From contig MNCI01030123.1 of the NCBI GenBank assembly GCA_015680685.1, forward strand, positions 326,918 through 390,917: a DNA stretch of 64,000 nucleotides. Direction: 5' to 3'. Of the stretch, positions 1 through 10,870 are shown one piece after another. The notes below the pieces were generated by a model. It worked only from the letters and a program-made list of their open reading frames with translations. It made no database searches and was not told the DNA's origin. The position numbers were made by a program, and so were the translations under genes. Position 1 is the first letter of the stretch. Each line of letters starts with the position of its first letter. Origin of the DNA: Gnetum montanum (Eukaryota > Streptophyta > Gnetopsida > Gnetales > Gnetaceae).

Positions 1-180
1 CTCACATCATCTCATATCCAGTGGTTTCAAAAGAGGTAGGGTAGATGTTACCTTATTTCTTAAATGTGAAGGTACAGATTTACTTATTACGCAAATTTAT
101 GTTGATGATATTATATTTGGAGCTACTAATGAGATTTTTTGCAAATTTATGTTGATGATATTATATTTGGAGCTAATAAC
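1..180 (+). pseudogene. Ty1/copia reverse transcriptase fragment, cut by the window edge
   Basis: One reading frame across about 30-130 reads S-S-G-F-K-R-G-R-V-D-V-T-L-F-L-K and then Q-I-Y-V-D-D-I-I-F-G-A-T-N. This is the central copia reverse transcriptase block, including the YVDD catalytic motif of the palm domain. The frame ends after about 135, where a second copy of the YVDD-coding DNA follows out of frame. Everything upstream lies outside the window and no RNase H follows, so this is a broken remnant of a Ty1/copia element, which would have copied element RNA into DNA. The family is clear from the motif; the lineage cannot be told. Confidence 0.8.
91..175 (+). repeat. 35-bp direct repeat over the RT active site
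   Basis: The 35 bases at 91-125, which encode the Q-I-Y-V-D-D-I-I-F-G block, recur identically at 141-175. The start-to-start distance is 50 bases, and the second copy is in another frame. Confidence 0.9.
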
Positions 181-318
181 TAAAACCAAATTATGGGTTG
201 TTAAAATTTAATATAATTAATTTTATTTAATTATTTTAATTAATTTAAATACATAAATAAATAAATAAACTTATAAAATTTATTTAAATAAATTTTGACC
301 TTGGGAAGGCCATGTCAT

Positions 319-465
319 GCCACATCATAATAGGGCCTCAAAGCTCAACCATGATAGGTTAGGTTGTGCCACATCATGATAGGGCCTCAAGGCCTAGTTG
401 CAGTAAGCCAAGGTGTGTCATGTTACAATAGGACCTAGGGCCCAACTATAGCTAGACCTGTACTT
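319..465. repeat. Degenerate 49-bp tandem repeat, about three copies
   Basis: A unit starting GCCACATCATRATAGGGCCT at 319 recurs at 368, and a weaker third copy starts near 417. The preceding 180-300 is plain AT-rich sequence. 466-570 holds nothing recognised except short CCACC-rich runs next to element A. Confidence 0.55.
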
Positions 466-570
466 CTAGGCTCTATGTAGATAACACCATGTAATCTTCA
501 CCATCCTTCCATGCTAAGAAAACCTACCTCCCTTGGCAACCACAACCACCAAGAAAACCTACCTTCCCCA

Positions 571-1593
571 TGGTGTAGGGACATCTCCTCTGAACTCTTA
601 TTCCTACCTAAGTATTTGTTTTTCCAATTTTGAGCAATATTGAGATTTATTGAAGGTTAAGGAGACATCTTACCTAGGAACTGGAACTATGCAAGAGATG
701 TCTTGAATTCAGAGGAGGCCTCTCAACTGAAAGCAAGACTTCTCAAAGGAGACATCTCATCCTGAGAAGAAACATCTCCCCAACATAGGAGGCATCTCAA
801 GCAAGATGTCTTCCTAACACAAGAGCTATCTCAGGCAAGACATCTTGCCTAAGAGGAGATGTCTTGTCCAAGGAGGAGACGTCTCCAAAAAATAGTAGAC
901 ATCCTTCACCAAAAGTTGGTTTTTAATAGAAGACATCTTTCCAAGGTCAACAATGACCTATATAGCTAGGGAAACTTCCAAAATCATCCCTTCTATTTGA
1001 ATAAATAGTTGAGATAAATTGGAAAATAATGGAAATAGCCAAGAAGAAGGTGAAAAGACCATGAAAATAACTAAAGAACCTCAATTTGATTTGGGAAAGG
1101 ATTTCTCGATTTCTTATCTTCTTCTTCTTCATAAATATTGATGTAATTCACAATTGTTTGTACCATGAGGGAGAAAAAGAGCTTTTGAATGTGGAGAGCT
1201 TAGAAAAATAAGTTATGTAAGCACATTGAATGTATGCAATTGATTATTGTAGCTCCAAGATCAACTTGTGGTGTGTTGGTCTATATGTTTTATTCTCTTG
1301 TATCTTAACTGTGGGTTGAGATCTTAGTTTGAGGTTGTGGGAGAGATTTTTTATTAGTTGTGTCTTGAATTGAAAATAGTCATTGTGTGACTGTAGAGCC
1401 TTATGCTTTGCAATATCATTTAAGTATGAAAGGTTTTGGATGTCTATAGGTTTTGAGAACCCTATTGTAATCTCTAATTAAATAAGTGAAGAAGATAGCT
1501 AGTTTTCTCATTTTGTAGTAAATTAATTATCTTTTCATAATATCTAGATTTAGGATTTGAAGGTGGTTAATTAAGTTAAGTTAATCTACTCTA
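571..1593 (+). repeat. Element A 5' LTR
   Basis: It starts TGGTGTAGGG and ends just before the primer site. It aligns along its length with 6346-7309 and, more distantly, with the LTRs of element C. The first 370 bases are packed with the motifs AGACATCT and AGATGTCT. The later half (U5-like) contains the run ending in CTACTCTA. Confidence 0.82.
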
Positions 1594-1600
1594 GTGTTAT

Positions 1601-1618
1601 TGGTATCAAATCATTATG
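1601..1618 (+). other. Primer binding site, initiator tRNA-Met type (element A)
   Basis: TGGTATCAAATCATTATG lies a few bases after the LTR end. TGGTATCA is the usual start of plant LTR primer sites complementary to the 3' end of initiator tRNA-Met. Confidence 0.75.
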
Positions 1619-1661
1619 TTTATTGCTGCTTGGAATTGGTTGAGGATTTCATCTAGTTCAG

Positions 1662-2855
1662 ATGGCACCCAAGAAGAAATGAGTGGAACCCTTAAATACA
1701 TGCATGGATAGCATTAAGTTTGTATTCTACATGATGGTTGCTCAATTGGATGAAATTAACATAAAGGTAGACAGGAATATCAGTCTTAGCCATATCCAAA
1801 CATGCAAAGGTGATGAGCATGCGCATTTAGATGAAAAAGCTTCATAACCAAGTGGAGACAGAGCGGAAGAAGAGGAAGGATAATCTAACAATGGGAGTGT
1901 AGGAACCCATTAGCCAAGGATTCCAATGGAAGGAAATCCTATTCCTTGTATAAGAATTCTAAGACTCCAATTATGGTAAATGCTTATTCTCTAGGCAAGC
2001 TTGATAAGGAAGATGAGGCAAGGCTTGCTAGAACATTTAAAAATGCTTTGCAACTTCTATACATAGATTTGAAGACTTTCAATGATGTATGTGGAACCAA
2101 TGCTTTTGCAAGTTGACTAAAGGCATTGGAGAAGCATCCCCAATTGGAAGAGGTACCACATAAATTAAGGATACTTACTAATGAATCCAAATTAGAATGT
2201 ATGCCTTTTATTTGATGGAAAAAGGAATCCCAAGGTTATGAAAGATGAGATAATCAATCCATCAGAGATTGGGATCTAATGAAATAATAATTGAAAAGGA
2301 AATTTAAACAATCTATCAAAGGCAAGATACTATTGTGAATTTAAAATTACTAAGGCAAGATGACAAGGATGTCAAAGAATTCTACCTTGAATTTTGTTAT
2401 CTATTCCATCAAGCTAAGGTAAACTAGGACAAGTATGAACAAGCTTCAATCATTTTAGGAGATCTCAAAATGGCATACCAATAGGAGTTTTCTTTTTATA
2501 AGCTACAACCTCTTGATGAGACTTATGATTTGGCACTCAATACTAAGAAGAAATTAAGTGGACTAGAAAATAGGAGCAAACAAACTTTCAAGAAAAAGGA
2601 GAAGGAATCCAAGCCCAAATCTAAAGACAAGGATGACAACCATGCCAAGAATAAAGAAAGAGATGATGAGAAAGGAAAAGCTAAAAATGACCAAGATAAG
2701 GGAGGTAAGGATCAAGGCATTATCTCATTAATAATCCAATGCTTCAAGTGTGGAGAATGGGGACACAAGCAATGGGAATGTCCAATTCACAAGCTAGCCA
2801 AGAGTAAAGATGTGCAAACCATGGAGGTGAAGGATACATCAATCCAAGGACTTTA
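1662..2855 (+). pseudogene. Element A gag (broken)
   Basis: The frame starts at ATG 1662 (M-A-P-K-K-K). It passes through capsid-like helical sequence around 2000-2500 and a Lys/Glu/Asp-rich linker at 2570-2720. It ends with a retroviral-type zinc knuckle at 2740-2781, C-F-K-C-G-E-W-G-H-K-Q-W-E-C, with the full CX2CX4HX4C spacing. Gag would form the particle and the knuckle would bind element RNA. Stops occur from the sixth codon onward (for example TGA at 1680 and TAG or TAA further on), so no intact protein remains; 2530-2855 is the longest open part. The sister copies in C and F have the same layout. Confidence 0.8.
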
Positions 2856-2949
2856 GAGAGGTAATCCTAATGCTCCAAAAGTTGAGGGTGTTTCTGAACT
2901 AAATTCTTGTAGATTCATGGGAAATTTAAATAAAGAAGATCATCTTAAT

Positions 2950-3350
2950 AGAAAGTTGTTGTTTCAAATTGGGACTAGACATTTGCTTAGTGGGAAATGG
3001 ATTCATGTTTTCATTGATGGAAAAGCACAAGAAAATGTTATTTCTTCTAGGGTACTTACTAGATTATAATTGGTAATGACTTTCATCCTAGATCTTATAA
3101 AGAGCATTAGTTGTCTAGAGATTTTTTTCAAGAGATAAGAGAAAAATGTATCTTGAAATTTAAAATTGAAGATTTTCATGATGTTGTAAAGTGTGATGTA
3201 CTTCCAATAGATTATGTTGATATAATTCTTGGTAGACCTTGGAATTTTGACAATGATGCTTAGTTTGATGGAGCAAGAAACATGTGGAGTGTAGGTAGAT
3301 CTGATGGAATCCATGAGTTGATTCTAATGATAGTTGAACAAGTGAGGTAG
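2950..3350 (+). pseudogene. Element A aspartic protease region (broken)
   Basis: The frame reads H-V-F-I-D-G-K-A-Q-E-N at about 3004-3036, matching the active-site neighbourhood of gypsy retropepsins. It continues to a block near 3195-3240 reading C-D-V-L-P-I-D-Y-V-D-I-I-L-G-R-P-W, a hallmark of plant gypsy proteases, with the I-L-G-R-P-W flap well kept. This enzyme would cut the Gag-Pol polyprotein. A stop at about 3068 and others break the frame. Element C has the same domain, there split by element D. Confidence 0.7.
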
Positions 3351-3479
3351 CAAAGCTCATTTAATGCTTCCTTAATCCTTCTACACGAGAAAATATATTA
3401 AGAAATATGATGAAAATTATTTTCATTTTGTTTTTATGAAAAAATTTTCTACTCACCATGATGATGTACAAGTTAAACT

Positions 3480-4860
3480 TCCTATAAGTGTGATAGGCTT
3501 GAAGGAAAAAATTTTCAAGATATTTAAAGATGAATTGGATGGATTATCACCTATGATGTATGTACAGCATTAGATTAATTTCATCCCTAGTACTACCATT
3601 CTAAATAAAAAAGCTTACTGGATGGCACCAAATTAGTGGGTTGAATTGCAAAGGTAGGTAGAGAAGTTACTTGCAAATGGCTTCAATAGGGAATTCATAT
3701 CACCTTGTGTAGTTCAAGTGGTACTAGTGCTAGAGAAGAACAATGATGAATGAAGGATATTCATTGATTTCAGGGTAGTGAATAGGATAATATTGAGATA
3801 TAGGTTTTCTATTCCAAGGATGGATGATATCCTTAATGTCCTTCCCAATGCTAAATTTTTTAGCAAATTTGATTTAAAGACTGGGTATCTTTGAATTTGA
3901 ATCAAGCCTAGTGATGAGTTCTAGCATAGCTTTCAAGACATCAAATGCATTATTTGAATGGTTGGTGATGCCATTTGGGCTCACAAATGCACTTGCTACA
4001 TTCATGAGGTTGATGCATGATGTATTTAAGAACTTAATTAGTAAGTATTGTATTGTCTTTTTTGATGATATTTTTATGTATAGCTCTAATGAGGAAGAAC
4101 ACTTGGATCACTTGAGGATGATGTGTCTTAAGTTGGACAAGGCACAGTTAGTGATTAATGTGAATAAAAGTCATTTCTTTAAGAAGTAAATCATATATTT
4201 GGGATATGTGGTTTCTAAAAACCAAATTAAGATGGAATCTACCAAGGTGATGGCTATAAAGGATTGGCCAACTCCTAAGAATGTTGGGAGGTAAGATCAC
4301 TTCTTGGTTTAGCAGGTTTTTATAAATAATTCATCAAGAATTTTAATGGTATCTTGTGGTCTATGTTTGCTTTGTTAAAGAAAAATAAAGATTTTTAGTG
4401 GAATAATGAAACCCAAAGGAGCTTTGACTTGTTAGAAGCAAAGAGTACCAATGAAATAGTTCTTGCAATTCCATATTTTTAGAAGCTTTTTTAGGTGGAG
4501 GTGAATGCAATTGGACTTACCATTGGTATGATACTTTCACAAGAAGGTAGGCCTATAGCCTTATTTTCTAAAAAGTTGAATGAGTCAAGGCAAAAATATA
4601 GCATATATAGAAAGGATTTATACACTATTCTTCAAACAATCAAGCATTGAAGGCATTATTTGTTGCCTATGGAGTTCACTTTGGTTATAAAACATAAGGC
4701 ATTTTAATTTCTAAACTCATAAAATAAGTTAAGCACAAAGCACATGAAGTGGATTGCATCATTACAAGAGTTCAATTTTGTGTTGAAGCACAAAATTGAA
4801 AAAGCCAATGTGATGGTTAATGCGTTATCCAAGGTACATGTGGTGAATTTCAACATATCT
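3480..4860 (+). pseudogene. Element A reverse transcriptase and RNase H (broken)
   Basis: RT blocks appear in order: the P-C-V-V region (about 3700), an I-F-I-D-F-R-V-V-N block (about 3755-3785), D-L-K-T-G-Y (about 3870), W-L-V-M-P-F-G-L-T-N-A (about 3960-3992) and the catalytic F-F-D-D-I-F-M-Y-S (about 4048-4085). RNase H follows with V-E-V-N near 4495, L-S-Q-E-G-R-P-I-A-L-F-S-K-K and, at the end, a degenerate form of the usual A-D-A-L-S-R motif. Together they would copy the genomic RNA and remove the RNA strand. There are many stops, several at expected Trp or Gln codons (for example TGA at the Trp of N-D-E-W-R). Confidence 0.85.
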
Positions 4861-5009
4861 CATGTAGAAGGTATGGAAGATTTTACATCTTTGTATCAAC
4901 ATGATGATGATTTTGGATAGGTTTGGAGGAGCCTCAAAGAGCCATTGATTAGTAAGATAGAATAGTGGAGGAACTATAATATCCAAGATAAACTATTACT
5001 TAAGGGAAG

Positions 5010-6130
5010 GTATGTATTCCTAATTGTGATTTTAAAAAGAAGATTTTATTTGAAAAGCATTGGAATGACATAGCGGATCACATGGATAGGGATAAAACAC
5101 TAAAACTTATGGGTAGTCACTATTTTTGGCCTAGTATGGCAACTAAAGTTTCAAAATTTATGAACAAGTGTTTGACTTGTTAAAAGTTCAAAGTAGATAA
5201 AGAAGTAAATGGAAACTATATGCATTTGCCAATTCCTAGGGGTCCATGGAAAACTGTCTATGGATTTTATGAAAGGTATTCCAAAAATCAAAAGCGAGAA
5301 CACTGCAATTTTTGTTGTTATAAACTAATTCTTCAAGATGGCACACTTCATTCCATGTAAGAAGATAAGTGATGCTTCTCATGTTGTAATTTTTTTCTAG
5401 CAAGTTGTGAAGTTGCATGGAATTCCTTTGAATATTGTTAGTGATAGAGACTTAAAATTCACAAGTCACTTTTGGATGTCCCTTTGGAGAAGTTTAGATA
5501 CAAAGTTGATTTTTCCTAGTGCATATCATCCATAATCTAATGGTCAAATAGAGGTGATGAATAAATACCCGCTAAACATATTGAGATGTTTGTGTCGTGG
5601 AAAGCCAAACACATGGGAAAATTTATTATCATACTGATTTTTTGTACAATAATGCTTGTCATGTTGCTATTGGCAAATTTCCATATGAGGTGAACTATGT
5701 GTTTTGTCCAAATATGGTAGATACTTTAAAGAGCTTTTATGTTAAAGCTTAACTTAATGCTAATTTTCTGCAATAGATGAGGAATCTCTATGTACAAGTT
5801 AAATCAAATCATGAGGAAAAGGCTAAGGAGAGAGTCCTCAATAAGAATGAGAATAAATGGAAATCTAATTTTGCTATTGGTGATTTTATTTTGGCGCACT
5901 TGAAGAAGAAGTGATTGAGAGATGTTAACTACTTCAAGTTGAAAGCCAAGAAGATGAGGTCTTTTAAAATCAAGGCTAAGATCAATGTTAATGCTTTTGA
6001 GATTGATTTACCAAAAATTATTGGTATTTCTTTTGTATTCAATGTTTCAGATCTTGTGCACTATCATGGACCATTTGATGAGAAGACTATCCAAGGTAGC
6101 ATCAATGAGTTAAAGGGAGCTATTGATTAG
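5010..6130 (+). pseudogene. Element A integrase (broken)
   Basis: The HHCC zinc region is visible around 5055-5190 (H-W...H-M-D and C-L-T-C, the last followed by a TAA). The catalytic core is shifted between frames: V-S-D-R-D-L-K-F at about 5440 holds the second Asp and Y-H-P-stop-S-N-G-Q-I-E at about 5525 holds the Glu. The C-terminal domain at 5915-6130 is still open and reads K-I-N-V-N-A-F-E-I-D-L-P and then F-N-V-S-D-L-V-H-Y-H-G, the GPY/F-like module. This enzyme would insert the cDNA. Frameshifts and stops exclude function. Confidence 0.78.
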
Positions 6131-6321
6131 TCCAAGCCTTCAATGGAGAAGAAGATAATTGTACTCAAGGAGAGGGAAGCCTCCAGCAATCAAAGAGTCA
6201 AGAGGCATGAATATTTGATTCTTTAGGATAATCAGTCAGTGGATAATGGTCTATGGATCCATAATACCATGCCTCATGAGTAAGAGATCACTTCAACTAC
6301 TACTCCTTTGTTTACATAAGT

Positions 6322-6345
6322 TCACTTTTTAAAGGCTAGGAGACC
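6322..6345 (+). other. Polypurine tract of element A
   Basis: A purine-rich stretch (TTTTTAAAGGCTAGGAGACC) lies directly before the 3' LTR, where plus-strand DNA synthesis is primed. Confidence 0.5.
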
Positions 6346-7309
6346 TAGTGTAGGGACACCTCTTCCAAACACTTTTTCTTTTCTACATATGTGTTTTATC
6401 AATTTTAGACTCTACGGAGACATCTTGGAGATCAAGGAGATGTCTTATCTTAGAACTAGAGTTATGCATAATAAGTCTTGAATTGAAAGGAGACATCTCA
6501 AACAAATGTAAGACTTCTTAGAGTAGACGTCTCCCCAACACAAGAGACATATTAGGTAAGAAATCTTATCCAAGAGGACACATCTTGTCTAAGGAGGAGA
6601 CATCTCTCAAAAATAGTAGATGTCTTCCCCAAAAGCTAGCTTTTTATAGGAGATTCCTTTCCAAGGCTAGATAATACTAGTACAATCAAGAAAACTTCCA
6701 AAATCACCCATTCCAATTTTGAAAATAGCTGAGGTAAGTTGGAAAAGGATGTAAATAGCTAGGGAGAAGGTGAAAAAACCATGGAAATAATTGAAGAACC
6801 TCAAGTTGAGTGGAGGAAAAGGCTTCTAGGTTTCTTGTCTTATTACTATTTATAAATTAACGTAATTCACAATTGTTAGTACCACAAGTGAGACAGAGAG
6901 CTCTTGGGTCTAGAGAGCTTAGCAAGTGAAGGTATGTGAGCATATTAAATGAGTGTAATTAATGATTCCAACTCAAAGATAAAATTGTAGTATGTTGATC
7001 TATGTATTCTATTCTCTTGTGTCTTACTTGTGAATCGAGATCTTATTCTTAGGTTATTTGAGAGATTTTATATTTGTTGTGTCTTGTATTAAGAACATCC
7101 ATTGTATAGTTATAGAGCCTCATGGTCTATAATATTGTTTGAGTATGAAAAATTTTGGATGTTTGTGGACTTTGAAAATCCTATTCTAATCTCTAATTAA
7201 ATAATTGAAGATAACTAGTTTCCTTATTTTCTAGCAAATTAACTATATTTTCATAAAATCTAGATTTAGTATTTGAAGGTGATTTATTAAGTGGAGTGAA
7301 CTTGCTTTA
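6346..7309 (+). repeat. Element A 3' LTR
   Basis: It is the partner of 571-1593: same order of blocks, many substitutions and some indels. It starts TAGTGTAGGG (TG changed to TA). At several matching motif sites it has CG or TG where the 5' LTR has CA, or the reverse. Confidence 0.82.
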
Positions 7310-7329
7310 CCCTGGTAGCTACTAACATT

Positions 7330-9410
7330 GTGAAAACCTAGGAGGAGAAATAACCTAGTAGAGAATATAGGAATAATAGTAAAAGCTGCAACATACAATG
7401 TTCTTGCAAGATCCCTAGAAAGTCAAATACAACATTTGGTATGTTCACCATGGGCCTTGGACTAACATGAGTATTGATACCCATGCATCTTAGCAGAGTT
7501 ACTAGATTTGGATACTAATATCTTTTGTGTTTCCAAGAAGTTTTATCATGGGAATTCCTTTACCAATTCCAACCAAATTTGAAAAGATGGGATATAGAGG
7601 TATTTACAACCAAAAAAATTCTTTTGAAAGTTCTTCTTTCAAGCCATACCATTTAGCCTATTGCAGGAATCACAACATGAATGGTTGCACAATCTTTTAT
7701 AAAGAAGCCAAGTTAAAATTGGTACAATGGTTTAAATGAAGATTAGAAGATATGATTTTCAAAATCCCAGAACTTTAAATCATGGAAAAATAAAGAATGG
7801 TCGTGATTCCAAAGAAGCCATATAGAGTTAACATTGATATTTAAAATTCAATCATCATAAATACATTTATGTATGGTCAATGCACATTGAATTACCAAAT
7901 CAACATGTCTTGATTAACCAAATAGATGAATGTTTGAAGAATAAGTAATTCATAACCTAGACTACTATCAATCCAATGTCATTTATCCTTTATGAAGACT
8001 TCAATGCAAAAGTTAGAAGTGATGTTTATCCATTCTTATAATAAGGATGTGTAAAAGAATCCTTGCAATATGAACCCAATTTGAAGAAGATGTTCCTATC
8101 AATTTAACATGCAATTCCATTTGCCAATGCATATTCTTCTTATTTTGAATCTTTAATAGATAATTCAAATCCAAGAATTCAAGAATAAATAATTTTATTG
8201 AAAAAAATTCATCACGAACCATAGTTCACCAATTACATTGCCATGATTAATAAAGACAGATCAACATCCTTGTTCATTAAGATCCTAGACTATATTTGGT
8301 ACGATGCCTAATTCTTCAAAGTTACCAAGTTACTAGAGCTAATTTCTAAGATAGAATTTAAGAAGAAAGATCAAGCCCTTCCATCTCAAACAAGACCATT
8401 TGATCATATCCCCTTATGGCAAAATCACACTGACTTCCTTTAATCTTTGAGGTTAATCAAGACTAGGGAGTATCCTAACATTACTTTTATTTATAATCTT
8501 CCTGTTTTCTTTATTATCTAATTTATATTTTAATTAGATGAGTAAAATATCTTCAGGGAATACAAGTTGAAAATAAAGAATTTGCCCTATCTTCACTTGA
8601 GTAACAAGATATGGGTTGCACTTTTTGTAATCCTAGTTATGACTAATGATTGGTGGTTGGTAGACATTTAATTCACCTTTTATCATTACCTTATAGAATT
8701 AGGTAAGCATTGATAAAATAAGATTTAATTCTTATATATATTCTTATAAATTATATTTTATTTGTAGAATAATCAACATAACATACAACTTCAAATATAA
8801 AAAAAAGAAATCAAAGCATTGGAGCTTTAAAGCATGGGGGAAAACACTTGAGCTAGAGAAAGATGTGAACGTGGACTTGTTCAAGAATAAATAGAACCTA
8901 AGAGGGATATATGGTTATATCCCCATTCCCAAATGATGCCACTATATAATAAAGATGGTATCTCTTCATAACAAGTATCATACTTATTGTAATAAGATCT
9001 GAAAGGCCAGGTTGTAATTAAGACCCGAAAGGACACATTGTAATAATAGGCATGTCTCTCAAGGTGACCTTTGGAGGTTTGACTAAACTTATTTATACCT
9101 CGACATTAGAGGTTGTATCAATATGAAGTTGTAGAGCTGGTAAGGACAATTAACAGGTGATGGGTGAAGTAAAAAAGAAAAAGGACTAGTCATCTCTTCT
9201 AGCCAATTGTAGGCCTAATTATGGTGGCAGTGCCAAATAGCCTCTAAGGGATATATGCCAAAGAAAGATGACCCCAAGAAACATCTAAGCATATACACTA
9301 TTTAACATCAATAAAGAATTCTTTTGTTTTTTCTTTTGCATTTTCCCTGATAATTCCTTATGCATAATGTTGAATTTTATATATATTTGACATTATTGTG
9401 TTTTCTTCTG
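7330..9410. repeat. Tandem duplication, unit 1 (unknown repeat family)
   Basis: This unit aligns with 9485-10870. Matching blocks include the CTTGCAAG-(G/A)TCC start, a CACAACATGAATGGTTG block, the GTCATTTATCCT block and a 550-base 3' part ending TTATGCATAATGTTGAAT. It holds an extra 0.7 kb (about 8060-8790) that unit 2 lacks. One short frame at 7662-7712 encodes C-R-N-H-N-M-N-G-C-T-I-F-Y-K-E-A-K, also present in unit 2. It weakly recalls the Cys/His end of plant gypsy gag proteins, but there is no long ORF. Probably the body of a dead element; family not recognised. Confidence 0.6.
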
Positions 9411-9484
9411 TACATATAATATCTCATATAATGTATATTTGAAATTTGCCATGGCATTCAATAATTAGATGTCACAATGCCTAT

Positions 9485-10870
9485 GAGAGGAAATGAATTA
9501 CAAGAGTGTCCAAGAATATGAATGAAGATCATAATATAAAATGTTCTTGCAAGGTCCTAACTAGTAAAAAAAAGACATCCTCTATGTCCATGTTGGACCT
9601 TGGACCAGCATGAGTATCAATAAACATGTATCCTTATAGAATTTTAAGATTTGAACACTGATGTCTTATATCTACAAGAAGTCATGCAATGAAAATTCTT
9701 GATCCAATTCAAATCTAATTTGAGAAAGTTAAGATATGAAGGTATTTCCAAGTAAATTAGTTCTTATGGAAGTTTTTCTTTTGAGTCATATAGATCAATT
9801 GCTTGTAGGAACCACAACATGAATGGTTGTGTGATCTTCTATAAGGAAGCCAAGTTTAAATTACTATAAAGATTTAAATGAAAATTAAAATATACGATTT
9901 TTAAAATTCCAAAACTTCAAGTCATGGAGAAGAAAGAAAGATCAAAATTTCATAAAAGCTACATAACATTAGCATTGCTATTTAAAATACAATCATTAGG
10001 AGGACATGTATGTGTAGTCGATACACATTTGATCAACCAACCAACATGCCTAGATGTTGGACTTTATCAAGTATCCAACTTGATTAATTACATCAAGGAA
10101 AACTTAAAGTATAACCTAGTTCTAACCCATACTAATTTTAACCTAGTGTCATTTATCCTCTATGGATAATTCAATATGAAAGTTGGAAGTAGTATTTATT
10201 AATTCTTAAAATATGAAAGAGTAAAAGAACTTTAAAATGAGTGGGAGAACTTTAAAATACTCAACCCCCTTTTAAAAGAAGAAAAGAAAGCATTGAAGCA
10301 TTAGAACATGAAGGAAGCACTAGAGCATGGAGAAACATCATGAGTATGAACTCATTTAAAGATGAACAAAAACTAAGAAGGATAGTTTGTCACATCCTCA
10401 TTTCCAAATGGTATTACTTCACAACAAAGATGGTGTTGCTACATAACTAATGATATAATAAGACTTGAAAGAGCAAGTTTTTATTAAACCTAAAAGGTCA
10501 CATTATAATAATAGACATGTCTCTTGAGATAACCTTTGGGGTTTGACCTAAGGTACTTATACTCAGAAATTAGAGGTATTACCAACATGAAGTTACAAAG
10601 CCAACAATGGCAAGTAATGCAGGCCAAGTAAAGTAGGACAAAAAGGTGACTATCCATCTCTTCTGGTTGGGTATAGGTCTAACCATGATGATAGTGTTGA
10701 ATTACCTTTAATGGATAGATGCTAAAGAAAGATAATCCCAAGAAATCCTCAAAGGATGACCCAAATATATTATTCCACGTTAACAAAGTAATGCTTTTCA
10801 TTTCCTTCTACATTTTTTCTATTACATTCTTTATGCATAATGTTGAATGTTACATATATTTGATGTTTGC
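9485..10870. repeat. Tandem duplication, unit 2 (unknown repeat family)
   Basis: This is the second, shorter copy of the 7330-9410 unit in the same orientation. The peptide C-R-N-H-N-M-N-G-C-V-I-F-Y-K-E-A-K is encoded at 9804-9853. An open stretch of 81 codons at 9924-10169 (M-E-K-K-E-R-S-K-F-H-K) corresponds to a stop-filled stretch in unit 1, so it may be a remnant of the original frame. No function can be assigned. Confidence 0.6.

Larger units (their letters stand above)
571..7309 (+). mobile_element. Element A: complete but dead Ty3/gypsy LTR retrotransposon
   Basis: Two direct LTRs (571-1593 and 6346-7309) flank an internal region with, in order, a tRNA-Met type primer site, gag with a CCHC knuckle, protease, reverse transcriptase, RNase H, integrase and a GPY/F-like C-terminus. 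The domain order RT-RH-IN defines Ty3/gypsy. The C-terminal F-N-V-S-D-L-V-H-Y-H-G block suggests a chromovirus-like lineage, though no clear chromodomain was seen. All ORFs carry stops and frameshifts, so the copy cannot be autonomous. Candidate 5-bp target duplications are CCCCA (566-570) and CCCTG (7310-7314), 3 of 5 matching, as expected for an old insertion. The same family recurs as elements C and F. Confidence 0.88.

Noticed and set aside
2530-2856. Intact small gene encoding a CCHC protein
   Set aside because: It is the open end of element A gag; the frame continues upstream with stops and has LTRs and pol around it.
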